A stretch of DNA of 64,000 bases from Nissolia schottii (GCA_003254905.1 QANU01054459.1:38696-102695); one strand, 5' to 3'; counted from the first letter of the stretch, positions 50,403 to 60,778 are shown. Program-made: numbers and translations. Notes: generated by a model from the sequence alone, not told the origin.

Positions 50403-51106
50403 CTCCTTTCGTCCAATATTACATGCCACCTAGAAAACATAGACACTTCATGAGATTGTCGTGTCCCCGTGTATGACACGCTGCGAACACCGACACACGA
50501 AGACACTCGTTTGACACACGTGTCAGAAAGTGTCCAAATAAAAAATTCATAATTAGTTGTGTCCAAGCATGTCTAAGTAAAAATATTTTAAATATTAAAT
50601 AATTTATAATAATATGGATATTTAGAAAATTAACAAGTATTGACACATGAAAATATCTTCAATGTTCCATATATTTTGGAAAGTATTTAAAATTAGTAGT
50701 TTAATATCATTGAAAGTATTAGAATATTACTATAAATATTTGATTTTATACCTATATATGTCATATTGTGTCTTGTAAAATTTTGAAATTGGTGTGCCAA
50801 CATGTCGCGTGTCGTGTCGTGTCCAGTGTCGGTGTTAGTGCTTCATAGCATGCCACTTTTGATAAATACACAAAATTAAGAAAACAATTAATATGCACAC
50901 ACTTAAAGAAAACATCAATTGCTTAGACTAAATTACCTTTCAATAATTAATACAGAGTATAAAGTTCATAATAAATATGGGTATAGTTGAAAAGATAATA
51001 ATTAATACTTCCTTAATTTAATCAAATGACAACTACTTTTGGGTAACAAGTGATCTATATCTATATCTATATTTATATCTATATATATAAGAGTGGAGGG
51101 AGGGAG
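50403..51106. mobile_element. Stowaway-type MITE, interrupted
   Basis: Ends CTCCTTTCGTCC at left and GGAGGGAGGGAG at right match the CTCCCTCCGTCC ends of Stowaway MITEs, each flanked by TA (50401-50402 and 51107-51108). Subtracting the nested element and its duplicated octamer leaves ~277 bp, a usual Stowaway length. The right part holds a 'tatatctatatc' run. Confidence 0.75.
50430..50848. mobile_element. 419-bp element nested in the Stowaway copy, 8-bp target duplication
   Basis: The octamer catgccac occurs directly outside both ends (50422-50429 and 50849-50856), pointing to hAT-type insertion. The ends, CTAGAAAACATAGACACTTC and reversed CTATGAAGCACTAACACCGA, are imperfectly inverted and lead into subterminal runs of 'gtgtc' words on both sides. 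There is no coding capacity. Confidence 0.72.
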
Positions 51107-51109
51107 TAT

Positions 51110-52098
51110 TTTCTAGGATGTTTATGTTGAAATAACCTTTATGCATTCTTCATCCATTTTTTTAGATAGTTCTAGGGTGTTTGTTTAATGTGTTTCAAGT
51201 GTGGAGGTCATCATAGAGTCAAGTATACAATAGGGGTCAAATCAATTTCAGAATCGCTTGAGCGATATACCAATCGATCAAGCGGTTGTGTCACAGAATC
51301 ACAAGTGTCTCATAACTCTAAGGACCACTTGAGCGGTGTGCCAACTGCTTGAGCAGTTATGTCACATAACTAAAATGATTTTTGTTACTTAAGGTATCAC
51401 TGACTAGTTTCCTAGTCGCTCGAGCGGTAGATAGATACCTAAACTTGTGTTAAAAGAATATTCCACCCCTTTTCATTGGTATTCTACGTTTTTGAGAACA
51501 AGAACCCTAAGAGAGAAAATGGCACGAAAGTTCTGAATTTTTGCAATTTTTCCTCTATGTATTCTTTTTTCTCTTTAAACTCTTTTGTTTTATTTATGTC
51601 TTCAATTAGCATGAACTAATTTTCTTTTAGCTAGGGTTTAATGTAAACTATCATGATTATATTAAATTGATTCGAGGTTATTCAGATATGATTTGTGTTG
51701 AGTGTTTCTATCAATTCACATTCCTTTTAGTTTATTGGTCATTTATCAATTAATTTTTAGTCTTGTTTGCAAATCGAGAGAGGGAAAACAAGAGCGCATA
51801 AGATGGAATCACCACAAATTTAGCGAAAGTCAAAGATGAATAAATGTGATTTTTGTGGTAATCCTTAGGAACTCACTAAGCAATCAAGCTCTGAACAAGT
51901 TAATTCTCACTAAGAGATTAGGTGAATAACTTGAGAGAAGACAATTATTGTGTCCTTGAGAGAGGTATTTAATTAGTCGAGGAGTCCTGACCATCAACAT
52001 AACAAGTTATGAATTGAACAATTGAGAATTAAATTAGCAGAAGTCGTGGTAGGTAAAGTCAAATGCCCTAGTTATCATTCTCTTTGAATTAAAACACA
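51110..52098. other. Old retrotransposon-like DNA, no gene
   Basis: Contains 'cgcttgagcg' and 'gcttgagcag' words (51250-51430) like those seen in the other LTR-like blocks, then AT-rich leader-like DNA. No domain was found. Confidence 0.4.
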
Positions 52099-52607
52099 GT
52101 ACACTATAAGAAAACAGACTATTACCGTCTGCAAATTACTGTCAGCAAAACACTGACGGTAATACCGTCGGCAAAATCTACAAACCCGATGGCAATCAAG
52201 TCAACGAAGGAAAATCAAGCATTTATTAGCCGATTACCGTCAGCTAGATCTACCAATGGTAACACCAATGGTAAATCACATTACCGTCAGTTGTAATGCA
52301 TTGGAAAAAGGCGCACCAATTTCCAAACAAACCGCCATAATTTTTGTTTTACCATCGGCTAAACCCGATGGTAATCGTCAACGTACCCATTAATGGTTTT
52401 CACCGCCTGGTTACCGTCGGCGTTAGCTGACGGTAATGCCTTCACCGATTACTATAAAATCCCCTCCCCCCACCCTGCTAAGCCTGCACCATATTCTCTT
52501 CTCTCACCCATCCTCCCCATAGTTATCTGTCGTACGATGCTTTTGTCATTGAGGACGTATTATTAATTTAATTTGTTGGTTATCAGTCTGGCGTTGCATA
52601 AACTGAG

Positions 52608-52760
52608 CCATCGAATGAATATAAGGTCCAAGATATATAGTGGTAATCAGTCCGTTGGGGGAATAATGATGATTTGGCTCAATCGATGGTGGGTCTCAAG
52701 TTGTCTACCACCAAGCTGACTACCACTATCTTGGACTTTGTTTTCATTAATCGCTCAATG
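52608..52760 (+). ncRNA. Imperfect hairpin 1 inside the CACTA element (candidate small-RNA precursor)
   Basis: The left arm 'aaggtccaagatatatagtg' plus 'gtaatcag' pairs with the right arm 'ctgactaccactatcttgga' plus 'cttt', with a loop of roughly 60 bases. The arms extend with mismatches to 'catcgaatgaata' and 'attaatcgctcaatg'. Transcription is not shown by sequence alone. Confidence 0.4.
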
Positions 52761-52802
52761 TATTATCCATTTAATTTTTGCCAAGCAGGATAACGTCACG
52801 TT

Positions 52803-52925
52803 AATTGGGAGAGTGATAAAGACCAAGTCCAAGGTGGTGGTAATCAGGTTGAGGGGTCGTCACGTTATTATTTCCCCAAGTTGACTGCCACCTTCTTGGA
52901 CTTCGTCTTTATTAATCACTCAATT
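52803..52925 (+). ncRNA. Imperfect hairpin 2 inside the CACTA element (candidate small-RNA precursor)
   Basis: Arms of about 49 bases ('aattgggagagtgataaaga' onward to 'gtaatcaggttg', against 'caagttgactgccaccttct' onward to 'cactcaatt') pair at about 38 positions, with a loop of ~25 bases. It is clearly related to hairpin 1, sharing 'aagtccaag..(g)gtggta.tca' in the stem. Confidence 0.42.
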
Positions 52926-54145
52926 AAAGTATCGCTAGGGTGGGCAAAAATTAATTTGACATTACCGTCAGATTATACAGATGGTAAAAACCTTAAACCC
53001 TAATCCTGATCCAATATTACTGTCGAGTAGACAGACGGTAAATACTATCGTGTTACCGTCGGACAAAGGCGCGAGCCGACAGTAACGACTTCGAAATTGG
53101 TGTAGGATATAGGGCTAGGGCATTATCATCGGAATATACAAACTAACTGACGGTAATGTTGCATAACCAAAATGAATTGTTTTCATTCTGCTAAATTACT
53201 GTCGGATGGTCTAAGTCGACGGTAGGTAACCAAAATAATTTGGCTCCGAATGTTGGCGCCACATTTATTTGTTTACCGTCAGCTTATATATCTGACCGAG
53301 GGTAACTTTTTTGATTAAACGACTCATTTTGATATATATTTGTTACCGTCGGTATATCAGTTTACAGTCGGAGAATTCCGACGGTAATGGTCAGAACCCA
53401 AAACTTAAGCGATTTTCCTTTCTCTTCTCCCCATTCTCATACTTCTTCTTCCCCACTCTCTCTTCCCCATGACCAATGCTCCGAATGGTGTTCACCACTC
53501 TGCCGTGCCACCACCGCGCCGCTACCACCTCGGGTTCTTGTCGCCACCGCCTCCACCGCTAGCGGTCGACCTTCTCCTACATTGTTGGTTCAATTTGTTT
53601 CATCCTTTGTTTGCCACTTTATTTTCCTTTTCTTTTAATCCACTGCCACTATTGATGCATGCAAACTCCCTGTCTCAGTCTCTCTCTCTTTGCTTCCTCT
53701 ATGTCTCTATCGATTTGGGGGGGTGTGTGTTGGCTGATTTGGGCGGTGGGTGCGTGTATGTTGTGTTGGTTTGGTGGCTAATGGTGTGTGTGTGGTGGTT
53801 CGGTGGTTAAGAGTGGTGTGAGGAAAAAAAGGATGGTGATGAGGTGGGTTGTTGGTGATTGAGGGTGGTAAAGATGAGGTGAGTTGTTGGTGGTTGAGGG
53901 TGGTAGAGATGAGGTGGTTGTGAGTGATTGAGGTTATGTTTTCTGTTAATTTTTTTTGTTGAACAAAATGTTAATTACAAAAATTCATTCAGTTGAGTGT
54001 TCAGGGAAATTTCGCTTGATGAGACCTTTGCTTGTTGCAGTTTGTCTTATTCCGCAATATTGATTCTATGGAAGCTTACAAGAAATTAGCTCCCACTCCA
54101 TGTTGCTTGCTTGCCACTTTATTGAACTTTTTCTCTTAATCCGCT

Positions 54146-54752
54146 GTAGAGTTAATTTCGGAATTGGAATTGTCTATGTTTGAGTTGATTTTGTCTTGTT
54201 TTGCTAATTGCAAAATTGTTGACGTGAACTTGTAGATTTGTTGTGAGGTTGAGGATCAAAGGAGATTTGAACAAGCAACTTGCTCAAGCCAAGGACTTCC
54301 GCAATAATTAGGTATATCTGCAATAACTTTATTGGTACTAGGATAGATACTTACTTTCTTATGATAGATTTGTAGGATTGGAGTTGTATGGCTAGATTAG
54401 GAGAAGGAACTCTTAGCATTTCTTTCTGACATTATTTGAATTGATGTGATGTCAACGGTGATCATATATTGTTTACGGAGATTGGAGGGCCTATGTTTTA
54501 GAACGGTTTAGAAAAGATTGTGTGGAATTATGAACATTAAGTTTCCGAAATGTTTGTGCTTTCCTTTGTTTCCAATTTAATTTTTGCAAAACTATGTCTT
54601 CTTCCTTTGTTTAAGTGCGAGAATGATTTTGTCTATGTAGAGTTAATTTTGGAATTGGAATTGTCTACGTTTGAATTGATTTTGTCTTGTTTTGCTAATT
54701 GCAAAATTGTTGACGTGAACTTGTAGATTTGTTGTGAGGTTGATGATCAAAG
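54146..54752 (+). repeat. 116-bp direct repeat pair, 491 bp apart
   Basis: 54146-54261 and 54637-54752 are near-identical, running from 'gtagagttaattt' through 'tgctaattgcaaaattgttg' to 'gatcaaag', with about four substitutions. Both lie inside the CACTA element. Confidence 0.92.
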
Positions 54753-54920
54753 TATATATTAATCGCTTTATTTCAAATTGGTTATGAAAATGATATTTCT
54801 ATAGCGTAGCTCCCTATGGGCCTGGGCGATCATCCCTCCGCTCCTATCGTCATTGAGGACGACGAACCCGCAGCAACCCCACCCTAGTCCGACGAGCCTG
54901 ACTACGAAACCCCTTTCTGG

Positions 54921-55159
54921 GACATGGACGTGGACAAGGGTGTGCACATGGACGTCGACATGGACGGGGACATGCACGTGGACTCAACATGGATGGGGAC
55001 GTGCACGTGGACGTCAACGCGGATAGGGATGTGCACGTGGACGTCAACGTGGATGGAGATGTATACGTGGACGTCAACGTGGACAGGGACGTGGACGTGG
55101 ACGTGGACGTGGAGGACCCTGAGGAGGACGAAGAGGATGAAGACCCCGACGAGGATTGA
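54921..55159 (+). pseudogene. Acidic repeat C-terminal ORF remnant in the CACTA element
   Basis: A 30-bp repeat encodes about four copies of a ten-residue DVHVDVNVDG-like unit, followed by an Asp/Glu-only tail and a TGA at 55157. A single-base loss near 54984 ('gtggactcaac' where later copies read 'gtggacgtcaac') shifts the frame, so the front and back halves no longer join. It may be the tail of a former element-encoded protein; no start or catalytic domain was found. Confidence 0.5.
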
Positions 55160-56005
55160 ATATGTTGTGTATATTTTGAATATATTATGTATATTATTTG
55201 CATTTTTAACTATGTAATGAATCTAAACATGCAATGATATATATGAGAAGTACCACTTTGTTGAACTACTTTGTGAATTTATTTGTTATCTTTGCTAATG
55301 AAAGGGAAGAGAGTAAAGATGTTGCAAATATCTATCTGTGTAATTAAGTTGATGTTGTAACTCTCACAATCAATGTAATGATATATAATAATTATTTATA
55401 ATTTTATTTAATAAGATAACTATATTATTTATATCAAAATTGTAATTAAAATAAATAATAATTCTTCAAAAATAAAAGATTAATTTAATTTTTTTAAATA
55501 TTTGCTTATTACCGTTGGCTACCACCAACGGTAATATGGCCACTATTACCGGCGACAAAATACCGACGGTAAATACTTACCATCGGAATATTCTTTTAGT
55601 TTAATTAGCGTCGGTTATAGGTGACGGTAACATTTAAATAAAATATTATTATTATTAACGATTGATAGTTCTGACGGTAATCCGGTTCAAATGGCCTATC
55701 ATGTAAATCAGTTATCGTCTGCATTGACCGACGAAAGTTAGCGTCGGTGATTCTCCTCAGATGCGAAATTGGTTTCCATCGAACCCNGTATAATCTATTT
55801 ATTATACGATTAATAACAAAATTGTTAAAGAGAAAAGCCCAAAATCAAAGCTAAATGAAAAATCACATAGTCGGTCGGACACGTCATTTATTTCACCACC
55901 AACTTATTAGCCTCGTTAAGTCGGCCTCACTACAGCCCTAGTCGTTAGTTGTGACACCTCAGCCCCCCATCACCCATCTAATCCAAACTTTTCTATTTTT
56001 ATTTT

Positions 56006-56303
56006 GGGTTAATTAAGTTTTTAGTCCCTGAAATATGAAAAAGTTTTGTTTTAGTCCCTTATGACAAATTTTAGTCCTTATAAAATGTGAAAATTTGATT
56101 TTGGTCCCTGTAGACAGTTGGTGATGGACGGTGATGACATATCAGTTAACCCGTTATCAGGGACCATTTCTACATCATCGTCCATAACTAATTGTCCACA
56201 GGGACCAAAATCAAATTTTTACATTTTATAGGGACTAAAACTTGTCATGAGGGACTAAAACCAAACTTTTTCATATTATAGGGATTAAAAACTTAATTAA
56301 CCC
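56006..56303. mobile_element. 298-bp Mutator-like MITE with perfect 9-bp target duplication
   Basis: Inverted ends GGGTTAATTAAGTTTTTAGTC extend over most of the element, so it is almost a full fold-back. The nonamer ttttatttt flanks both sides exactly (55997-56005 and 56304-56312), the Mutator hallmark. The terminal sequence is shared with the larger element at 7959-9149. It ends about 130 bp before the TATA box of the small-protein gene. Confidence 0.92.
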
Positions 56304-56431
56304 TTTTATTTTTGGTCATATCCAATCCACAGTTGTGTGCTGATCTGTTTTCCAAAAACACGAGGGAATCTTGTGAGCCATAACATTAACATAGTTTAAT
56401 GCCTCAAGCTCAGCATGTTAATTTCCCTTTC

Positions 56432-56438
56432 TATATAA
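56432..56438 (+). promoter_or_regulatory. TATA box of the small-protein gene
   Basis: 'tatataa' lies 78 bases before the ATG at 56516 and is followed by a CT-rich leader, a standard plant core-promoter layout. Confidence 0.6.
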
Positions 56439-56515
56439 CCTCCCCCATTACCCTCCCTTAAAGTTCTACTAATTAAAATACCAATATCCCACCCGCCCTT
56501 ACATTCTTAGCCACC

Positions 56516-56707
56516 ATGAAGCCCAATGCTTCCGGCGAAGGATCTATGACCAATATTGAGTCCAGCAGATCTTTCGGAGAGAAGCTCCGCCGGGCCTGCG
56601 AGGCGGCAATCTCCGCAGACACATCGAAGCAACGGAGGCTTTGTAGCCGCCGTGGAGAAGACCCCATAAAAACCTTGATGTTCTTGGGGTCTTGGACTCA
56701 CACATAA
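56516..56707 (+). CDS. Small 63-residue protein of unknown function
   Basis: A single open frame whose ATG sits in a perfect context (gccaccATGa) 78 bp after a TATA box. The product is basic and Ser/Arg-rich: MKPNASGEG at the start, then SSRSFGEKLRRACEAAISAD, a likely amphipathic helix (about 17-36), then a basic KQRRLCSRRGED stretch (38-49) and the hydrophobic end IKTLMFLGSWTHT (51-63). No signal peptide is apparent. I do not recognise the family. The opposite strand is also open here, but it lacks such promoter and start signals. The local GC content is well above the flanks, which favours coding. Conservation in other plants is the key test. Confidence 0.6.
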   Translation: MKPNASGEGSMTNIESSRSFGEKLRRACEAAISADTSKQRRLCSRRGEDPIKTLMFLGSWTHT

Positions 56708-57281
56708 CTCATGAACTCATGTATCATCTTCAATCATGAGAGAAAAACTTTCTTGTGTTGGGCTAAAAAAAATTTGAATGATGAATCTATGAAAGGGCCA
56801 AAATTCATGCAAAATAATTGTCACATACATACATATGGCTGTACTTTATATATGATTAATACATGTAGCCGTGATGTATATTTATTAAAAGCTAGACCTA
56901 GATCAGACCTGTAATATTATTTCATTATAATAAAATTATCGTTTATCTGTGCTTGCGGAAGCTTGTACAATTTGAAGTTCTTTTAATTGTGAGTTGAAAT
57001 CAAAGAAACAACGAAAATAACTCTTCATCCATGGAGTTTCTTAGTTTTTTTTTTTGTTGTAACATTTATAATAAACTCTTTATTAGGACAATTTTAATTT
57101 AAAAAAAAATATAATTCACGGATAAAAAGGAAAAATTGAATTGTCGTTTATGGGAGAGTGAGATTGTAGAAACGACAAGTCGTATTATCGAGAAAGCCAT
57201 TCATTCCACAAGCGGTGAGAGTGCAAGGAGCTCTCGCAAGTTCACACAATCTTCAGACAGCGTCCGTCGTTACCGATCAAA
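56708..57281. other. Spacer and 5' leader of the FolD gene
   Basis: AT-rich 3' flank of the small gene, then about 100 bp of mixed composition before the FolD ATG that probably form its 5' UTR. No clear TATA box was found. Confidence 0.45.
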
Positions 57282-58185
57282 ATGGCCACCGTGATCGACG
57301 GCAAGGCCGTCGCGCAAACCATCAGATCTGAAATCGCCGAGGAGGTGCGCGCCCTCTCTAAAAAATACGGCAAGGTAAAAAAAAAAAATAAAAAATCCTC
57401 CTAATCGAAATCGTGAATCGAAATTACTGTGAATTAATATGTGGAATGAGCGAAGCATCATCGTGTGTATGGTTTGACAGGTTCCGGGGCTGGCAGTGGT
57501 GATAGTAGGGAACAGGAAGGATTCGCAGAGCTACGTTGGGATGAAGAGAAAGGCCTGCGCTGAATTAGGGATCACCTCCTTCGACATCGACCTTCCTGAA
57601 CAAGTTTTCGAATCCGATTTGATCAAGCAAGTCCACCTCTTGAATGCTAACCCTGACGTTCACGGTATTCTTATTCTTTGTAGATTTCGATTTTCGTTTT
57701 ATATTAATTAATCTGAAAAATTGTGAAATTGTAATATAGTTATGCTTTTGGAATATTTTACTCCTCTGCTGAGCACGTTATTAGTAGCTGAATTTTGTCA
57801 TGTTTTGAGGGAAAATCACAAGATAAATACGTGAATTTCTGTAGATTTAGATTTTTGGTCCTAATCCTAGTGATGCAAGAATGAGATTTCGGTTTATATT
57901 AATCACAACTGTGAAATTGTAATGAGTTATGCTTTTAGATTATTTTACTAATCTTCTAAGCACGTTATTAGTAGCAATTTTTTTTTTGTTTTTTGTGTAA
58001 AGGCTTGGTTTGCTTATATGCACACAGGTATATTGGTTCAGCTTCCGCTGCCGAAGCATATAAATGAAGAGATAGTTCTGAGTGAAATCAGCCTTGAGAA
58101 GGATGTAGATGGCTTCCATCCATTGAACATTGGCAAGCTTGCGATGAAAGGCAGAGATCCTCTGTTCCTGCCATGCACTCCCAAG
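57282..58185 (+). CDS. FOLD2: Bifunctional methylenetetrahydrofolate dehydrogenase/cyclohydrolase (FolD), N-terminal half, first three exons
   Basis: Exons 57282-57374, 57481-57664 and 58028-58185 join in frame to 145 residues. FolD interconverts 5,10-methylene-, methenyl- and 10-formyl-tetrahydrofolate with NADP in one-carbon metabolism. Visible family features are [15 protein letters not shown] (32-46), [15 protein letters not shown] with the Tyr/Lys catalytic pair (Y49, K53), [12 protein letters not shown] (93-104) with the substrate-binding Gln, and [15 protein letters not shown] with the catalytic-site Asp. No organelle leader precedes MATVIDGKA, so it is probably the cytosolic isoform. 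The family is about 300 residues long; the NAD(P)-binding half is not found in the remaining 5.8 kb. Exon 3 ends PCTPK at AAG|GC, a GC rather than GT donor; reading through adds 21 codons ([10 protein letters not shown]...) and then stops. A copia element lies 2.1 kb downstream. The gene may continue past the window or be truncated. Confidence 0.9.
57686..57985 (+). repeat. Duplication inside FolD intron 2
   Basis: Two related ~100-bp stretches (about 57686-57795 and 57888-57975) share 'tttatattaat', 'gtgaaattgtaat', 'agttatgctttt' and 'agcacgttattagtag', spaced about 200 bp apart. Confidence 0.8.
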
Positions 58186-60330
58186 GCAAATACTCTTGAA
58201 TCTGAAATATATTGGAGTGAATTTCCCCCAACCTATTTCGTATCTCTTTAATATAGGGTCCTCTTGTAACAAATTATTGAGATGAATGATTTTAAAGGCA
58301 ACAAATCTATCAAAGTAATCTGTCAATTTTTTTTTTCTTAAAACAAACTAATCTGGGATTGATGTGTTGTTATCTTCAAGAAGTACCTTCTATTGACTGA
58401 AATTCCTGTTGAAATTAGTTGGAGTTGGCAATTTTTAATTTTTGTAGCTAAAGCATAATTTTCAGTTATGAGGTGGCTTATGCTTAGACTTTGGGTTTCG
58501 GTGTAATAATTTTGACCTATGTTGTTTTGGAGAGGTGATGAACTCATGCTAAAAGTGAAATATCTGAAATATTTGAACTCTANATTTATACATGGTGCAT
58601 TAAGTTATCATATCAATCCTTTTAGGATCATCAAGTATTCATGCATCCTAATTATGGTGTGTGAGAGAGTATGAGTTATGTATGAAAGTGTCTATACATC
58701 CTAGTTATGGTGCATAATAGTTTATGAATGAAAAGTCTCATATTGTATGAGTGTTGCATCTTTTAAGTGTTATTGAGTTTGAGTAAAAAACACTTGAGTG
58801 AATTATGGTTTAGGGTGAGTTTTGATATTAGAAAATACCAATTTATTCTTAACAAATTTTATCAAGAATCAATTACAAAAACCAAACACATGATAAAGAC
58901 TTAAAATAAAATATTTTGATGTTTCCAATACTTTTAATGCATTGAATAATTCATATTTTTATGTTTTCAATACATATTTACATTTTACTAGTTTTAACAA
59001 TTGCCTTTAGCAAAAACCCAAAAAAGTTTGGTTTCACTCTCAAGTAATATCCCTTAAAAAGGTTTCCAAAAGTTTAAATGATACGTTGCAATAGAGAAAT
59101 AAATATTTGTTCAATTAATTGTTAAAAAAATAGATAAATTAATAGTTCAGCAAAGTCGAGACATACTCCCATAGTTAAAAAAAAGAATCATATTAGGACA
59201 GTGAAAGTTTGGAATTGTTTGATTGGGCATGCAAGATGCATGATCACGTGAAAAAGCTGGAGGATCTATATATATAATTAGTCATGATGGCGATCCTAAC
59301 TTGATTTTACCTAGTAGACAGGGCATTGAGTTAACACAAATTGCTTTGAACAAAGCACGTGCAAGTAGCCCAACATCATATACCAAGTAAGTTCTGATAT
59401 ATATTGCATTGAAATTAATATTGAATTTGAGTTTTTTTTTAAAGATGATTTTAGAGAGGCTTAAACTTAAGATTCGACAAGTAAATACTATTTTATATTC
59501 ATTCACTAATACTCAACAATGCTCGACTCATAATATAAGTTAGGTGACAGCTAACTTAGTTCTAAATATGTTTTGGACCTTCGTTGATCCTTAATTTTTA
59601 ATTCTAAAAATGATCTCATGCCAATTTTTTAATTGTAATTCGAGTTATTTGATTTTTTATTTTGTAATGAGCGTCATTTATCAAAATATCTTATTTTCTT
59701 AACCTAATTAAGTCTTGCCGCCGCCACCGCCACCCCCTCAACGACGGCATGCTAGGAAATAGAAACAACAGAAATTTCCAAATGAATGACAGAATTATAT
59801 TAAAAGCAAAAGGTATTAATTTAGTTAGTTCCACCAAAACTCCGGAGCCACAGGAACTCAAGAATTGATTTTGGTTAAAATTCACATCAACCAGAGTCAC
59901 AACTCACAAATACAATTGAATTTTTTTTTTCCAAACAGAAAATTATACTGAGAGAGACTAAAAATCCTGCTAATGGAAAAATCAACAAAAATAAACTCAA
60001 AACAGTTCTCCAATTGTTGTGAATATCTGACAACCTTAAAAGCACGTAGAGAAGCTAAGAAATTTAGCCTATCCCAAAGAAGATTAAAGGATGAAACAAC
60101 TGGAGAAAGTTTTATCATTTCGTGATAAATATAATTGACCATGAGGAAACATTAATGGTTTTCAAATGATCGTATAGTTAAGTTCGACTATAGCATCAAA
60201 TCCATTAATCCGCTTGCTATGGCCCAGTCTCAGACTCTCAAACTTTCCTTAGGTTGCACGTATGTTACTTTATATATCCTCCATTTCAGAAAGATTATTT
60301 CAACCCAAATTAACGTTTGATAGAGTAGCC
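58186..60330. other. FolD intron 3 or downstream flank; no exon recognised
   Basis: I looked for the expected next FolD segment (a Gly-Cys start followed by the GRSNIVG nucleotide-binding loop) and did not find it on either strand. The stretch is AT-rich, has one ambiguous base at 58583, and carries short related phrases near 58640 and 58700 ('catcctaattatggtg'). Confidence 0.5.
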
Positions 60331-60778
60331 TGTTGGGATTTCATAATCTACATCATGTCAGATTACTAGGGATTATAGGATTTCATAAATACATGTGTCC
60401 ATGGCTATTGATTGAAATCCCTTGCAACACTTGATCACGAGCGAGAACGTTGGGTTTGTGGTCTTCCTCAACCAAACCTCCTTAGTTCCTCAATGGGACC
60501 TTCTGTTTCTCTTCAGATGAGGAGAAGTGCAACATTTCCCGATTTGGTGTGTTGGGGATCATAACCGTTCCTAACGTATTTAAGCTCACCAGGTTTCTCA
60601 TTATCCCCTGATGAGCCAACACTGACATCTACTCATTAGGCTCACATTCGTTTTCTTTAAGTCTAACAAGCTTTTAACCAAACAATTAAATCACAAAAAT
60701 AAGCCATTTTTTATAAATAACTAATATAATTGTTATCGAATATGGGCCCACAAATATTGGAAATATAAATTTCCAACA
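60331..60778 (-). repeat. 3' LTR of the copia element (448 bp) with adjacent polypurine tract
   Basis: On the minus strand the LTR starts TGTTGGAAATTTATATTTCC and ends AAATCCCAACA, giving TG...CA ends with a matching TGTTGG/CCAACA inverted tip. Directly before its start is the polypurine tract 'ccaagtgggagat', as expected for plus-strand priming. Confidence 0.88.

Larger units (their letters stand above)
52102..55787. mobile_element. CACTA (En/Spm-type) element, non-autonomous, right end missing
   Basis: Starts CACTATAAGAAAACAGAC, the CACTA hallmark, after gta (52099-52101). The first ~1.3 kb and last ~300 bp are packed with short subterminal motifs in both orientations ('ttaccgtcggc', 'gacggtaat'), as expected for transposase-binding repeats. 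The middle holds two related hairpins, a GC-rich frame set (53387-53810), a 116-bp direct repeat and an acidic repeat ORF remnant. No CACTA transposase domain is recognisable. The expected right terminus (…tagtg) is absent; the sequence reaches an N at 55787 followed by gta, the same three bases as the left flank. Confidence 0.82.

Noticed and set aside
53387..53810. Pro/Ser/Thr-rich frames in the CACTA element
   Set aside because: No recognisable domain, two phases open together because of GC-rich composition; treated as element interior.
57270..57461. Minus-strand frame over FolD exon 1
   Set aside because: Antisense of a well-supported coding exon.
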